Positions 1 to 12,124 of a DNA stretch of 64,000 nucleotides are shown here, in pieces. The stretch is from positions 8,308,001 through 8,372,000 of the forward strand of contig NC_079882.1 in NCBI RefSeq assembly GCF_029227915.1. The letters run 5' to 3'. The stretch comes from Hydractinia symbiolongicarpus. Taxonomy: Eukaryota; Cnidaria; Hydrozoa; Anthoathecata; Hydractiniidae. How positions within the stretch are numbered: the first letter of the stretch is position 1; every line of letters begins with the position of its first letter. The position numbers and the translations under genes were made by a program. Below the pieces are notes generated by a model. It searched no databases, was not told the DNA's origin, and saw only the letters and a program-made list of their open reading frames with translations.

Positions 1-3000
1 CAGAAACAGCCCCACAGTTGAACCGCCATAACTCATGTGTAAACCGTCTAGTTCTTGTTCTTAGATATCAATTGCAACTGAAATTTTAAAAAGCTAGTTA
101 TTTTGTGGTCTAAACCCCACAAAACTAGCTAAAATAACTAATGAAAAGTTAAAAAAAGAGTGTATATTCTAAAGGGTTAATTTTGTACATCTAATATTTT
201 TCAAACGTAACTTTTATTATCTTGACCATATGTTTTCAACGATAGCAAAATTTCAATATTTTTCTCGTTTATTCGGAGAGCTATTTTACCAAACGCCCAC
301 CCATAGAAGAGACATGCATTTTAACGACGTATCTGTTAAGCACATTGGATATTTCACAATAGAAAAACCATAAAAAATTTATTTTCAATTAACAGCAAGA
401 CTTGAGGTTGAGAAAAGTATGATGGCTGTTTTTTTGAAAAAAGTAGTTTGGTCTCGTATTTGTTGCTGCAATCTTTTTGATGTTTTTATTGTTGAATACG
501 GAAAGAAGACAGAATTGGTGTTTAATACGCTATACAGTAACGAACTTATAGCAAACTTGTGCCTAGAATTTTTTTAACATGTTCACGCTAACTTTGGAAA
601 TTAAGTGCTTGTTTTTCTTTGTTAGACTGTGGAGGAAAAACTTAATAGCAAAGATTCGTACAAAACAAGTTTTTATCAAAATGGATATGCTACAAATAGC
701 ACATAGAAAAAACGGATGAATTTGACTACATCAACCTCGTTCCCAGGGCAATTTTTCGCTTTTTTGATATCCGAGACGTTTCTTCTCGCCGTCCGAGATT
801 GTCAGAAAGAGAAAAATGGGCCTGGGGACGAGGTTGTGACTACATGTTAAACAAAAAGCCACCAAATTATTTTTGTTCTTTTTTATTTTTATGTTTGAAC
901 TGTTTCTTATACCTTTTAAGTATTTACAGTTGCATATAATTTTAACTACTGGTTGCTTACTACTCATACACCAACCCCGTACCCAGTATTTTCATCTTTA
1001 ATACCAATGCTCTTGGAACGAAAATGCTATTAATCTTTTTCCGGCCAGGTTGTGCTTCTTTAATTAACTAGCAAATATGGTTACGAAGTACGAAGTGCCG
1101 ACCCTCTTTGCATTTACATCGTGCCCCAGTTTGATTGATTTCACAGTTTTCAAAAATAATATATCAGTTTTTCTTGTTGCATAAACTTGGGTTGATCTGT
1201 AAGCTATAAGGTTTCTTATTTAACTTGTTTCTTGTTAACAACATGTGTCTTGTTATTGTGGATGTTGATCACCCCCCCCCCCCCCCTAATCCTATTAAAT
1301 GAATGTTTGAGGGCCTTTTTGGCTTTTTTGACCCCGGATACGGCAAGACCCTGAGAACTACGTTATATCAACTGTTGTAAATGAAGCTTATAAAGTAAAA
1401 TACGAAAGCAACGACCAATAATACTAAATTAAAAACTTCTCGGAACATAGGCTACAAATAGTTATTTTTAAATCAATGAACAAATTACCAAAAAGACTAG
1501 GAAATTGGATATGAACTGTAAATAAGAACCGAACGGAATGGAAAGTAACAGAACAATACTACGATATTTCAGCAAATTTATACCAAATTCGTAGGAACAA
1601 GAAAAGCCTGGCCTTTAAAGGTTTTTAAATTTAAAGGAGGTCCCTTCTTACCAAATTGAGCCTCAATAAATTTTTTATTCGTTCAATATTAATATAAATA
1701 TTTTAAATCACATTACAAGAATTGCTTCTGCAGAGTAATATTTAGCTTGTTTGTTGTACGTTCAAATTGTTATATCCTTTTTTAAGTTTCTTGTCATGAC
1801 ATGAACATTGGACGTCACATGAACAACGTCCGCTGTGAATACAAATTTCGGTGAAATAAAACATCTCTTTCGTCACAGATAGGTAGCTGGGTGTTGAATA
1901 TCTTGCAACATAATTTTGACACTTGAAGCAAATTAAATATTTGATCATATAAGGTAACAATGACAACTTATAAATAGAGTAGAGAAATATATAACTGTAA
2001 ATGACACCATTACCGTACTAGCTCTCCCCCGTGTTGTCTAACCAAAAGTGAGCCACTTTTACTTTTTTTCTTTCTTTGCCAAAATTCCCCTAATTTAAAT
2101 TACATTTTATAAGTATTACGACAACTTTGTCGCTCTTCCTATCACTTTCTTTTCTCTCTTTTTGTTTCGTCAAAGTTTATCCACGATAATGTAAACTTTG
2201 TGTTTGGTTGACCACTGTGTCATTATTCTGTTTCATTAAGATTGGTGTGAGGTTTAACAGTTAAATATTTGTCTGCCGTGTTCTCTGTTTCTTCTCTATT
2301 TGATTTTTATTTGATGTGTTCTTTTTGGTTTGTTGATGTGTTCTTTTTGGTTTGTTGATGTGTTTTTTTGGTTTGTACTTTGTTTCTGTTCTATTCTCCT
2401 CCAGTTTTGTTTAAATTATTGAAATGTTATATTTGAGACAAACAAAATTTATTTGACAAAATATGACAAACTTAAGTAATTTGAAAATAATTCGGAAGTT
2501 ATTTCAAACCAGACCCAAAATATTTCGAATTAATGTGTACACGTCTTTTTAATAAGAAGCTAGTTATAAGAACGTTGAGGCTAAGACTTTGCCTATGTAT
2601 TATAACTTAACATGATAAATTTCTTTCAGTCCTAAACATTTTTATTCTTAATACTTGACTTTAACCGGAAGGACACTGAATAAGAGTATTTTAGGCTAAA
2701 AAAAAAATGTTAAAAAAGAATTTAGAATTTCTTATGTAATGGAAACATATGTAGCGGCATGAAAATACACTCAAACCACTGGCGGGCGTCCAAACGGTGT
2801 TGTTTAGGGACATGTCAAAAAGTATGGTAAATGGTGGCGTCCGGTGTTCGTGTTCTTAGAATTTTCAACAGCACGTAACGCGAAATGAAGATAAACGAAA
2901 TGAAATAAAGTACTTATCTTATCTTACCTATATTTGCTACCATTAATACCACACAGATATATTTTGAATGACATTAAGGCACAAGCCTGGTCTTCCATAA

Positions 3001-3430
3001 ATCAGCTCAGTGTGTGTGTGTGTGTGATGATGTGTGGGGGTTGCTCTAAAACTTTTCTGCTGGTGTCCAGAAAAGACCCCGTCCTGTTTACTCTACTCAT
3101 TTAGCTAGGTTAGGTTTTAGCAAGCTATTAATTTTTTTTTTTAATAATATAGGGCTTCATGCATTTAAGATTTTATTCACATTCTATTATTTCACAAAAG
3201 TTATGATATTTTCGAAAACAATTATACAGTTCCACATTTTCCATGTTAGCTATTATTAATTGAGGGAAAAGACACCGCTTTACGCAGTAACTTCTTCATA
3301 AATTTTTTAGGCAAAATTTTGAAGTTTAGAATGCCAAACTCAACTGAAAAGACCCAATAATTCTGCGTCATTTTCCAATGAGTCAGCACAAGTCAATTAT
3401 CATGCTCATAGGCCACCCTCAAATATATAA
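1..3430. other. Non-coding stretch with simple repeats
   Basis: No convincing gene is seen. The stretch is AT-rich with only short, low-complexity open frames. It holds a run of 15 C at 1272-1286, a 22-bp unit repeated three times at 2311-2375 (core TTGATGTGTTCTTTTTGG) and a short TG run at 3011-3026. Confidence 0.6.
2311..2375. repeat. Three-copy 22-bp tandem repeat
   Basis: Three head-to-tail copies of a 22-bp unit beginning TTGATGTGTTC. The third copy is one base shorter. It is a short minisatellite with no visible coding role. Confidence 0.85.
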
Positions 3431-3865
3431 TTGGTTAGCGTCAGCCGACCGACTCACTTCAAAAGGCGAAAGTTAAGTCGAAGTGTTGGTAATTTTGTAA
3501 AAAATAAGCCAAACAATCCACGAGCAATCTTTGACACGCAACAAAATCCACCATTTACCTTTTCAGCAGTCCAATTTCAGTTGTTACGTCTGAATGTTAT
3601 TTCGATAGGGGACTGCGCTGAGCTACTCAGTGATATATTTCCTGTCTTGTATTTATACAGCAATACAAGGGAAAACCATGGGAACGATGTTGACTGACAA
3701 AAATCAAACTTAAAACGGAGGCTAATAATACAGTTGGTATACATTTAAAACGAATAACACAATATGGCTGCGAAATATAGTATTTTTGTAATTTTTCGGG
3801 AAAAATTTTTATCCAACTGACTGACTGACTGACTCACTTTTGTAATTAGAAATGACGCTAACCAA
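3431..3865. mobile_element. Short inverted-repeat element (MITE-like)
   Basis: The segment starts TTGGTTAGCGTCA and ends with the exact reverse complement TGACGCTAACCAA, so it has 13-bp terminal inverted repeats around about 435 bp. Just inside the right end is a run of ACTG tetramers (about 3818-3835). A short open frame fills the left half, but its start is not ATG and it matches nothing I know. I see no obvious target duplication. The most economical reading is a non-autonomous DNA transposon of unassigned superfamily. Confidence 0.6.
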
Positions 3866-4353
3866 ACATATTTTCGATGGTGGCCTTGTACCACGGTGTT
3901 GTGCATGCAACGTGCTTGTAATGAATGACTTTAATCTTTATATACAAAACTTTAGCTAATGTTACTTTCATTATTCATAAATAAGGAAAAAATAGGAAAT
4001 GTTTCCTAGGTATACAGTACTGTACAGTACTGTGAAAAGGTTTGTTAACATTGTGGTTCATGTTTATTTCATGTTACACACGAACCACGATGCGTATTTT
4101 TTTAACAATCGTGGACCTCATAACGATCATGTTTCGTGGACTACACAAACAACAATTAAACATTACACTGTAGCTTCCACGATAGATAACTTCCATTGTA
4201 AAACAAAAAAAGACTGTATTAGTTCATCAATTAAATCAAAAACCAACGGCAAAAAAATAAATTAACACTTCTTCGTAAATTTTTTTACGAGTGTGCGGGC
4301 GAGTGCGCATGCGATCGTACTTGTCTCAAGGAATGGCCTGCTATAGCCGCTAT

Positions 4354-4526
4354 TCGTTTTTAAACTTTTAAAATGCAATCTAAAAAAACATTTCTATCGC
4401 CGTTTTTTGTTTATAAACTTTTAAAATGCGATCTTAAAAAAACATTTTTATCGCCGTTTTTCACTTATAAACTTTTTAAATGCAACCTAAAAAAACATTT
4501 CTATCGTTGTTTTTCGTTTTTAAACT
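4354..4526 (+). repeat. Outlying copies of the 54-bp minisatellite unit
   Basis: About three degenerate copies of the same unit that makes up the large array at 10.74-11.78 kb. Each carries the core ATCTAAAAAAACATTTCTAT, then CGCCG, then a T-rich tail. They lie outside the inverted-repeat element that contains the main array, so the unit has spread or been left behind independently. Confidence 0.8.
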
Positions 4527-6665
4527 TACATAAACCATGATGCACCTGGTGTAGTCTTAAGTCTACGTAAAGAAAAAAAGGAACGTTTACATTCACAGGT
4601 TATGACGGTAAAGTGGCTGAAATTTTTAATATGTTTTCAAAGCTATCAAATTTGACAGCTTTTAACGCTTTAATAACATTGTTTGGTAAGCAACCATCAT
4701 AATCAGACCAGACGATTTGGCAAATCATTTCTGTAAAATTCAGCAAATTATTATTAATTGAACAAGGCAAGTATTAACAAAAAGGCAACCATGTCTTGGG
4801 GTTACAGTTGTTGATTGCTTCTGCTTTAACTGTCTCCTCGGGAGAAAGACTCGTGTCACAAACAATATGGAACAGTGAAAATCTAAATAAACTTTTTTTT
4901 AGATATATATAAAAATATTTTCCCTTTGGTTTTTAAAAGAAAATTTAAAACAAAAAATCTGTTCAATGAGCTCATATTACAAAAAGAAATAACCAGCTAG
5001 CTATAGCTATAATAGCTCAACAACTAGCTTTTCGTAGCTAATACTGAAAACCTTTAAAATAATTTGGAGAGTAGAAAACATACTTCTCACCTTAAAGCAA
5101 TAATTCCTTCTTTCTTCACACCTTGCCTTATGGAATGTATATAGCTATATAGCTAGCTATCTCCACCTGAATTTTACCAACCAAGGGGTAAATATCTCAC
5201 AGAATGAACACTTTCTAAAAGTTCTTTTTGCATTTCACGAACAGATTTAACATTAGCACACTTTAAGTCAGGTCATGTTAGTACAAACGAATGCAAGCTA
5301 AAAGGCGTGAGTCTTTGACTGATCTTGATGGATGGGAGTTAAAACTATAGCCTAACAGGTTATAAGTAACTACGCAGTAGGGAACCTAAATTTTCTTCAC
5401 CACTACAGGCCACATATTGTTGGACTACGCATACAGTGTAAAAATTATGTCACGATTTTGAAGTCACATGCCTCTAAAGTGAGATGGGGAGGGTTGCGGG
5501 CCAAAGCTATTTGATTTTTGACTGACTGAGGGACTGATTAGTCAAAGTGAATCAGTCAAAATCTGTAAGCTATAATTTGCAACCCTCTTAGTCTATATGG
5601 TAGCGACGTCACAACTGTAACATCAACAATGGAGAGGGCTGTGAACAGTGGCTTTTTGGCGCAAAAAAATAGAATCTGAACTGATTTTTTAATGCGCTTC
5701 GTTTGCAAGACCCGTATCGTAATCCCCAGAACGTCGACATCATTCGCTTGCATTTTTCATCAAATTTACACTTAGTTATGCGACTTATCTGGACTAACCC
5801 TGGATCCGCCCCTGGTTTAATAATGACTCAACTCATTAAAATTCCTGGATATGGACATTGCTGGTACTATGTTTGTTCCTCACACCAAAGCAGGAACACC
5901 TTCGTGTTGTACAGGGGCAAAGAAATTTTTTTACTTTGCACCTTAAACATTTTTCGCAATTAGTCGTGCAGGTGCTTTTTTTATAGATAGGCCTGTTATA
6001 CCTCTAATTACTTTACAGGTAATTATTTTGGTTTTAGCAGTGAAAGTATATATATATAATAGTCAAACAATAATACCGGTAATTTTAACTGTGTAACCGG
6101 TGTACAGTATAACCGATAATATAGGTTGTTGCTGTTACTGTCATTTATATAGTCTACTTTATGACAATCCCAAATCTGCACAAGTGCAATACTAAAGTTG
6201 ATTTCTTGCCATAAATAAATATGTTATAACTAATATAAATATGTTATAATATAAATAAATATGTTATAACCAATTCAAGACAAAAAAATTATACCTAATT
6301 AATTTCATGCAACATATTATTATATAGTGAATGTCATTTGCATATAAAAACTCTGAAACTTGCTGAAGTACTTTAATAGTACAATCTTTAGGAAATGGAT
6401 TGTCAATGGATCATTTACAGACTTGTCATGTGATGTCAAACTGAATAATTAAAATAAAGTTATAAATAACATCATGGTATAATTTTGAGATTTCAAAATA
6501 TTTTGATTACAACATTTGATTTAGGTTTATTTCAAAGTCAAGGTTGAACTATATTGTATGTATGGTTGATTCTAACTTTATATATATATACCAACTTTTA
6601 TGATAATTTTTGATAACTTTTCTTCCTGAAAGTTTTCACACTGTCTGGTTAAGCATTCTTGAACC

Positions 6666-6704
6666 ATGTCGCTTGAAGAAAAAAAAGCCCTGGCAAGAGA
6701 TGGA
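6666..6704 (+). other. Possible short first coding exon
   Basis: An ATG is followed by 13 codons (MSLEEKKALARDG) and then a good donor, GTAAGT. The peptide looks like a genuine acidic/basic N-terminus, but I could not connect it in frame to a downstream exon. It could equally be chance. It lies upstream of a Helitron-like insertion and the hydrophobic ORF at 7.5 kb. Confidence 0.25.
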
Positions 6705-6775
6705 GTAAGTGTGAAAAAGATCTCTTGTTTGGACTAGTACGAGCAAGTCTATGATCAGGCTATTATTAAATAACA

Positions 6776-6908
6776 TCTATATTATAAAGGCTGTATACTT
6801 CTGTCTGTCTGTCATGCAAAATGGTAGCTTAGCTGCGTAAGTAATGCACGCAACGCAGTATAAAAAGGGTTGACGAATTCGTGGATTTTTCCACGGGCTA
6901 ACGACTAG
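6776..6908 (+). mobile_element. Miniature Helitron-like element
   Basis: The element starts with TC (TCTATATTATAAAGGCTG) directly after an A. It ends in CTAG directly before a T, the insertion pattern of Helitrons. A hairpin GTGGA-TTTT-TCCAC lies 10 bp before the CTAG end, as expected for a Helitron 3' terminus. It is only 133 bp, carries no ORF and must be non-autonomous. Related ends occur at 28793-28917 (minus), 30200/30201 and 63405. Confidence 0.7.
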
Positions 6909-7480
6909 TAAATTCAAACTCATGCTTTAAAATTCATAAAAATTATACTTTGTTCCTTGGTGAAGTGATTTTTTTGTGTGACACAACTTAATAAAACCTC
7001 ATATAATTGTTTGATTGGTGTCTATTAGCTATTATTGTAAGTTGTTTTATTTGTTATAATCTTTTGCACAAAGAGCTTCGATATGCATTTTATATCACAC
7101 CCACGCATCAATTATGGCATGTGTAGTCGCATGCAGGTGCTATCACATGCTTTTCACAGACAGCCTTTATGGCATTTTTCTTTTTCCCCCTTTACTCAGT
7201 GCTTTAGTTTGGCACTTTCATTTTCCAACCTTTGTGACCCCACTGGGTATAATTCAAAGGATTTTTTATAAAAATGGTTTGTCTCTTTACATAGGTTTAA
7301 TGGCTTGGGATTTAGTCTCTTTTATTGTAGTATGAATGTAGAATCTTTTAGCTGAATGTGTGATACAACAGTGCAAATTCTTCAAAGTAGATGCATAAAG
7401 CTGCAAATTCACAGTCTCCTAATAAAGGAATGATTGCCCATTCCAAAGAAATTCCAAGTATTCGTCGCTAACCTGTAAAC

Positions 7481-7885
7481 AGTGAAGATTTTAATTTGTT
7501 TATTAAAGAAAGTGAAAAATTAGCAGTAAAACAGGTGTTTTTCTGTTGCATTATATTGTTTTTTATTACTATTATTTTGGGAATCTCTAAAAAATCAGAG
7601 AAGTTTTTATCACTTCTACAATTTACAGCTGCATTGAGTTATATTTTGTTGTATATTAAAATGTTAATTTTTTCATATTTTGTCAAAAGAGAAGAAAAGT
7701 GCTATAAGCAAAAAAAGCTGGAAATATCACACAACCCTTTTTCTCGTGTTTCTGCTGTCTTTGTTTTATATAGTTTATGTATATCCTTTTGCAAGATTAT
7801 GTTTTTAATAATTTACATATCGGTTTTGTTGGTGATATTATACTGGCTTGCTTTCCTTTCAATACAAGAAAGTCATGATACATAG
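7481..7885 (+). CDS. Unrecognised hydrophobic ORF
   Basis: An open frame of about 130 codons ends at a TAG at 7883-7885. It encodes about four strongly hydrophobic stretches separated by a lysine-rich loop (EEKCYKQKKLE), consistent with a small multi-pass membrane protein. No ATG lies at the start, and the frame could begin at a splice acceptor near 7480-7482. The codons are very AT-rich and the T-rich DNA could produce hydrophobicity by chance. I do not recognise a family. It lies 430 bp upstream of the RGS gene in the same orientation. Confidence 0.3.
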   Translation, partial: SEDFNLFIKESEKLAVKQVFFCCIILFFITIILGISKKSEKFLSLLQFTAALSYILLYIKMLIFSYFVKREEKCYKQKKLEISHNPFSRVSAVFVLYSLCISFCKIMFLIIYISVLLVILYWLAFLSIQESHDT

Positions 7886-8318
7886 TATTTTTCTGTTTGC
7901 ACAGTTTGACCCCTGTTTCTTTTTATTAAAGGATTGACTTTTCAACATAGCTCACTTTAGGAATGGTGGATGAAAGTTTTTTTTATACAGGAGATAAAAG
8001 TTTAATAAGGGCTAGTCTATTAAAGGAGGGGGGTTGTGAAAAAAATTATAATGTCTCAGAATGATAAATATTTTATACTGATTTACATGGTACAGTATAT
8101 CTAGTTTGTTGTACAATTTGTTGACTGTGAATTTCCCAAACAAGACTTATCTCTTGCGTTTTCTTTTGTTTAAGCAATTAAGATGAAGGGAAGAAATCAC
8201 TAAAAACAGGGAAAGTGGAATAACTTATTACAAACTATGATTTTCCATGGTGGGCAGCATTTTGTCTATCTTTATTATTGATTTACTTTTAGCATATTAA
8301 ACGTTTTACATAAACATA

Positions 8319-9677
8319 ATGGGAACAGAATGGAAACTTGATAGCCAACTAAAAGCCAGTTTGGAAAGAATAGAAGCGATTGTTGTGAGGCTGCAAGATG
8401 CCAAGGATGGTGTTCCCATTACTACTGTGAAAGCGTTATGGCATACAATTCCTAATGTTTGTACCGGCTCAGACATTGTAACGTGGTTAATGAAAGACTT
8501 AAAGTTGACCTCAAGAATGGAAGGGTTAAATGTTGCTCGTACAGTAGCTAAGTATGGCTACATATTTGTTGCAGCTGATAGCAAACTTACAGTAAAGGAT
8601 GATCTCACACACCACAGATTTCAAAACGATTATTTTTGGCCTACGAAGGAAAGAGCGATATCTAACACTGATTACGCTATTCATTTATGCAAGAGATTAT
8701 TTTCCAATAAAAATCGTTCAAATCTTGAGGTTTATGAAATGGATCAATTTACTAGGTTGCAGCGCCACCTTGGACATAAGTGGGAATATATATGGCTGCA
8801 AGCTGAAGCCAGTTACAAAGTTGATAAAAAAAAGAGTAAGGCAGAACAATATATAATTGAAAGCCAGGAAAGAGCATTTTGGAACTTGCATAAGCCACCA
8901 CCATATTCTGATTACGTGTTGGCAGCAGATCCATTAAAATTCAAAAAAGACATTGTTGATACAGCCCCCTTAACTCAAGTTAAACTATCTTCAGCACCAA
9001 ACTCAGCTAGAAGACATTCTGTGGATTCGTTAAGAGATGATGGTCTAAAGACAAACAAAAAAATGGATCCACCAAAAGCAATTGAAAGCCTGATCACTTA
9101 TTGCTCGCAGTATAATAGGTTTGATCCGTTGTTACGTCAAACTGATCCTTCTACACATGCATGGTATGTTGAGGAATCACCTTCATCGGGTGACTTCTCA
9201 CGCAGATCTTCCAACACATCAAGCCAAGTTGAAAAATGGGCGATAAACCTTGAAGAATTATTAAGAGACCCTGAAGGTGTTGTCGTGTTTTTAAAGCATT
9301 TAGAAAAAGAGCATAGTTCAGAGAATTTACGCTTTTGGCTTGCTTGCGAAGAGTACAAAGCTTGCCCTTTAAAAAAGTTAAAAGAGAAGGCAGACTTGAT
9401 TTATAAGGAGTACTTGTCACGCACAGCTTTTTACCAAGTTAATTTAGATTCCAAGCTCATGATGGATGTTCATTCGGGAATAGAAAACCCAAATCATTAC
9501 ACCTTTCAAGCTGCACAGTACGACATATTTCGCTTAATGAGATCTGATAGCTACCCAAGATTTTTGAAATCAGAAAACTATTTAATGTTATCGAAAGAAG
9601 CCATGTCACCTGCTCACAAGGGACAAGAGAAAAAGGGATTACTATCTATACTAACAAGCCCACAACATAAAGTTTAG
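8319..9677 (+). CDS. R7-family regulator of G-protein signalling (RGS6/7/9/11-like)
   Basis: The 452-residue protein starts at ATG 8319. Residues about 31-110 form a DEP domain (GSDIVTWLM, with a YIFVAAD strand) and about 112-200 the DHEX region. Residues 254-272 (AIESLITYCSQYNRFDPLL) match the second half of a G-gamma-like (GGL) domain. Residues about 306-424 are a full RGS domain with the SSENLRFW, LDSK and SDSYPRFL signatures that contact the G-alpha switch regions. R7 RGS proteins accelerate GTP hydrolysis on Gi/o alpha subunits. They normally bind G-beta-5 through GGL and membrane anchors (R7BP/R9AP) through DEP/DHEX. Here the first GGL helix is hard to recognise: residues 215-250 are Ser/Lys-rich. 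The whole protein is in a single exon, unlike the many-exon vertebrate genes, so a retrocopy origin or intron loss is possible. A 5' UTR intron ending at the TTTTAG at 8287-8292 is also possible. The family call is secure; the subfamily member is not. Confidence 0.92.
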   Translation: MGTEWKLDSQLKASLERIEAIVVRLQDAKDGVPITTVKALWHTIPNVCTGSDIVTWLMKDLKLTSRMEGLNVARTVAKYGYIFVAADSKLTVKDDLTHHRFQNDYFWPTKERAISNTDYAIHLCKRLFSNKNRSNLEVYEMDQFTRLQRHLGHKWEYIWLQAEASYKVDKKKSKAEQYIIESQERAFWNLHKPPPYSDYVLAADPLKFKKDIVDTAPLTQVKLSSAPNSARRHSVDSLRDDGLKTNKKMDPPKAIESLITYCSQYNRFDPLLRQTDPSTHAWYVEESPSSGDFSRRSSNTSSQVEKWAINLEELLRDPEGVVVFLKHLEKEHSSENLRFWLACEEYKACPLKKLKEKADLIYKEYLSRTAFYQVNLDSKLMMDVHSGIENPNHYTFQAAQYDIFRLMRSDSYPRFLKSENYLMLSKEAMSPAHKGQEKKGLLSILTSPQHKV

Positions 9678-10443
9678 TATGTTGTTCAACTGGGTGTTTC
9701 ATAGCTATTGCACACGTGTATGCATAGACCTGTGGGATCATACAACGCATTTCAATAGAGAAAAAAAGCTTCGAATATCCTTTACAGCGAATTAAGATTT
9801 GGTCGACTGCTGATGGTTTTAAATTGTTTGAAAATTCAGATGTTGTTCGCTTTTTGGTGTAAAAATTATGCAGATATTTGTGTCAATTTTTTTTATGACT
9901 TTTGTTTTACATTTTATATATATATAATGCTTACAAATTCCATTTTGAAATTTTTTAATTTGGGAAAACAACAAAAATCCTATTTATAAATTTGTGACTT
10001 TGAGAGAGTTGACAAGGTTTATTAGTTTTACAATTCAGTAGGGCAAGATGTACATCTCAGCCTGTATTCTGGTTTCTTTACTTAACTCTTTACAGTATTT
10101 CATGATTAAAGAAGGTATGTATAATGTATTGTGCTTAAGCTATTATTACCTTTGCAATGCATATCTAGAAATTTTACTGTATTTTTGTGCGCTTAATAAT
10201 TCAGTGTCATTATATGCATATTATTTTAGACTGATATATATTTAAGCTGTTATATTTGTTATTTTTTTATTTTTGTTTCTTTTTTATAGTTATTAATATA
10301 TAAAATAGTTGTAAAGCTTGTGGAAAAAATCCACTTAGAAGGAATTTTGACCATTTTTTTACAATGTTATTTTTACTTTTATTTGACATTATTTCGGCTT
10401 GTGCACAAACATAATAAAACTCAAGAATACCTAACCTTTTCGC
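9678..10443. other. 3' flank of the RGS gene
   Basis: AT-rich, with no gene recognised. It presumably holds the RGS 3' UTR; an AATAAA lies near 10411. A TATATATATA tract lies at about 9917-9927. Confidence 0.5.
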
Positions 10444-10446
10444 TTA

Positions 10447-12121
10447 GGGGTCGTCTACAAATTTCGTATGATATTTTATACGAATATATACGAATTTAAT
10501 TGCTTTTAATTCGTATAAAAATCGTATACAATTCGTATAGTGTTAAATAGTTATACGATTTTTAAAAAATCTAATACGAATTTTATACGATTTTCATACG
10601 AATTGTCATACGAATTATATTCTCTTTTATACGATTTTCATACGAATTTTCATACGAATTATATTCTCTTTCATACGAATTGTCATTCGAATTATATTCT
10701 CTTTTATACGATTTTCATACGAATTATATTTCGTTTTTAAACTTTTAACATGCGATCTAAAAAAACATTTCTATCGCCGTTTTTCGTTTTTAAACTTTTT
10801 AAAATGCGATCTAAAAAAATATTTCTATCGCCGTTTTTCGTTTTTAAACTTTTTAAAATGCGATCTAAAAAAACATTTCTATCGCCGTTTTTCGTTTTTA
10901 AACTTTTTAAAATGCGATCTAAAAAAAAATTTCTATCGCCGTTTTTCGTTTTTAAACTTTTTAAAATGCGATCTAAAAAAGCTTTTCTATCGCCGTTTTT
11001 CGTTTTTCAACTTTTAAAAATGCGTCTAAAAAAACATTTCTATCGCCGTTTTTCGTTTTTAAACTTTTTAAAATGCGATCTAAAAAAACATTTCTATCGC
11101 CGTTTTTCGTTTTTCAACTTTTAAAAATGCGATCTAAAAAAACATTTCTATCGCCGTTTTTCGTTTTTCAACTTTTAAAAATGCGATCTAAAAAAACATT
11201 TCTATCGCCGTTTTTCGTTTTTCAACTTTTAACATGCGATCTAAAAAAACATTTCTATCGCCGTTTTTCGTTTTTCAACTTTTAAAAATGCATCTAAAAA
11301 AACATTTCTATCGCCGTTTTTCGTTTTTAAACTTTTAGAATGCGATCTAAAAAAACATTTCTATCGCCGTTTTTCGTTTTTAAACTTTTTAAAATGCAAT
11401 CTAAAAAAGCTTTTCTATCGCCGTTTTTCGTTTTTCAACTTTTAAAAATGCGTCTAAAAAAACATTTCTATCGCCGTTTTTCGTTTTTAAACTTTTTAAA
11501 ATGCGATCTAAAAAAACATTTCTATCGCCGTTTTTCGTTTTTCAACTTTTAAAAATGCGATCTAAAAAAACATTTCTATCGCCGTTTGTCGTTTTTCAAC
11601 TTTTAAAAATGCGATCTAAAAAAACATTTCTATCGCCGTTTTTCGTTTTTAAACTTTTTAAAATGCGATCTAAAAAAGCTTTTCTATCGCCGTTTTTCGT
11701 TTTTCAACTTTTAAAAATGCGTCTAAAAAAACATTTCTATCGCCGTTTTTCGTTTTTAAACTTTTAAAATGCGATCTAAAAAATATTTTATTTTGAAACT
11801 CATATACGAATTTAATACAATGTCAAACGATTTTCTTTTTTTTAAAACCATACGCATCTAATTAAAATCTCATACGAATTTTTTGTTAAACTCGTACGAA
11901 TTTAACTCATACGAATTTAATTTAAAACTCATACGAATTTAATTTAAAACTCATACGAATTTAATTTAAAACTCATACGAATTTAATTTAAAACTCATAC
12001 GAATTTTATACGAATTTAGAAAAATTTCATACGAATTTAATTACTGTATGGCAAAAAAAAATTCGTATAGCATATACGAATTTTTTTGATACGAATTGCT
12101 ACGAATTTTGTAGATGACCCC
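10447..12121. mobile_element. Harbinger-like non-autonomous element with internal minisatellite
   Basis: The left end reads GGGGTCGTCTACAAATTTCG and the right end is its near-perfect inverse (CGAATTTTGTAGATGACCCC). Both are bordered by TTA (10444-10446 and 12122-12124), which looks like a 3-bp target duplication. GG-starting terminal repeats with a TWA duplication are typical of PIF/Harbinger elements, so that is the likely superfamily. The subterminal parts (about 10466-10735 and 11800-12110) are packed with ATACGAATT and its inverse ATTCGTAT. The centre is a 54-bp minisatellite. No transposase or Myb-like gene is present. Confidence 0.75.
10740..11785 (+). repeat. 54-bp minisatellite array, fortuitously open in frame
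   Basis: About twenty head-to-tail copies of a unit containing ATGCGATCTAAAAAAACATT, TCTATCGCCG and TTTTTCGTTTTTAAAC. Most units are 54 bp (18 codons), so long stretches read through as repeats of RSKKTFLSPFFVFKLFKM. Units one to three bases shorter break the frame repeatedly. I read this as DNA-level repetition, not a protein gene. No upstream promoter or splice context supports expression. Confidence 0.9.
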
Positions 12122-12124
12122 TTA

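Larger units (their letters stand above)
3866..6775. other. Non-coding stretch
   Basis: No gene recognised. It contains a small palindrome near 4017-4032 (CAGTACTGTACAGTACTG), the minisatellite fragment listed separately, and short AT-rich tandem copies of AAATATGTTATAA around 6215-6270. Open frames here are short and of random-looking composition. Confidence 0.5.

Noticed and set aside
1272-1286. Run of 15 C
   Set aside because: A homopolymer, perhaps with sequencing length error; no associated structure was found.
7083-7335. Two overlapping short frames upstream of the RGS gene
   Set aside because: Short, T-rich, mutually overlapping frames with no motif or splice support.
10750-11767. 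Long repetitive open frames read as a phenylalanine/lysine-rich protein
   Set aside because: They follow the minisatellite unit exactly and are broken wherever the unit is not 54 bp. There is no sign of selection on a protein.
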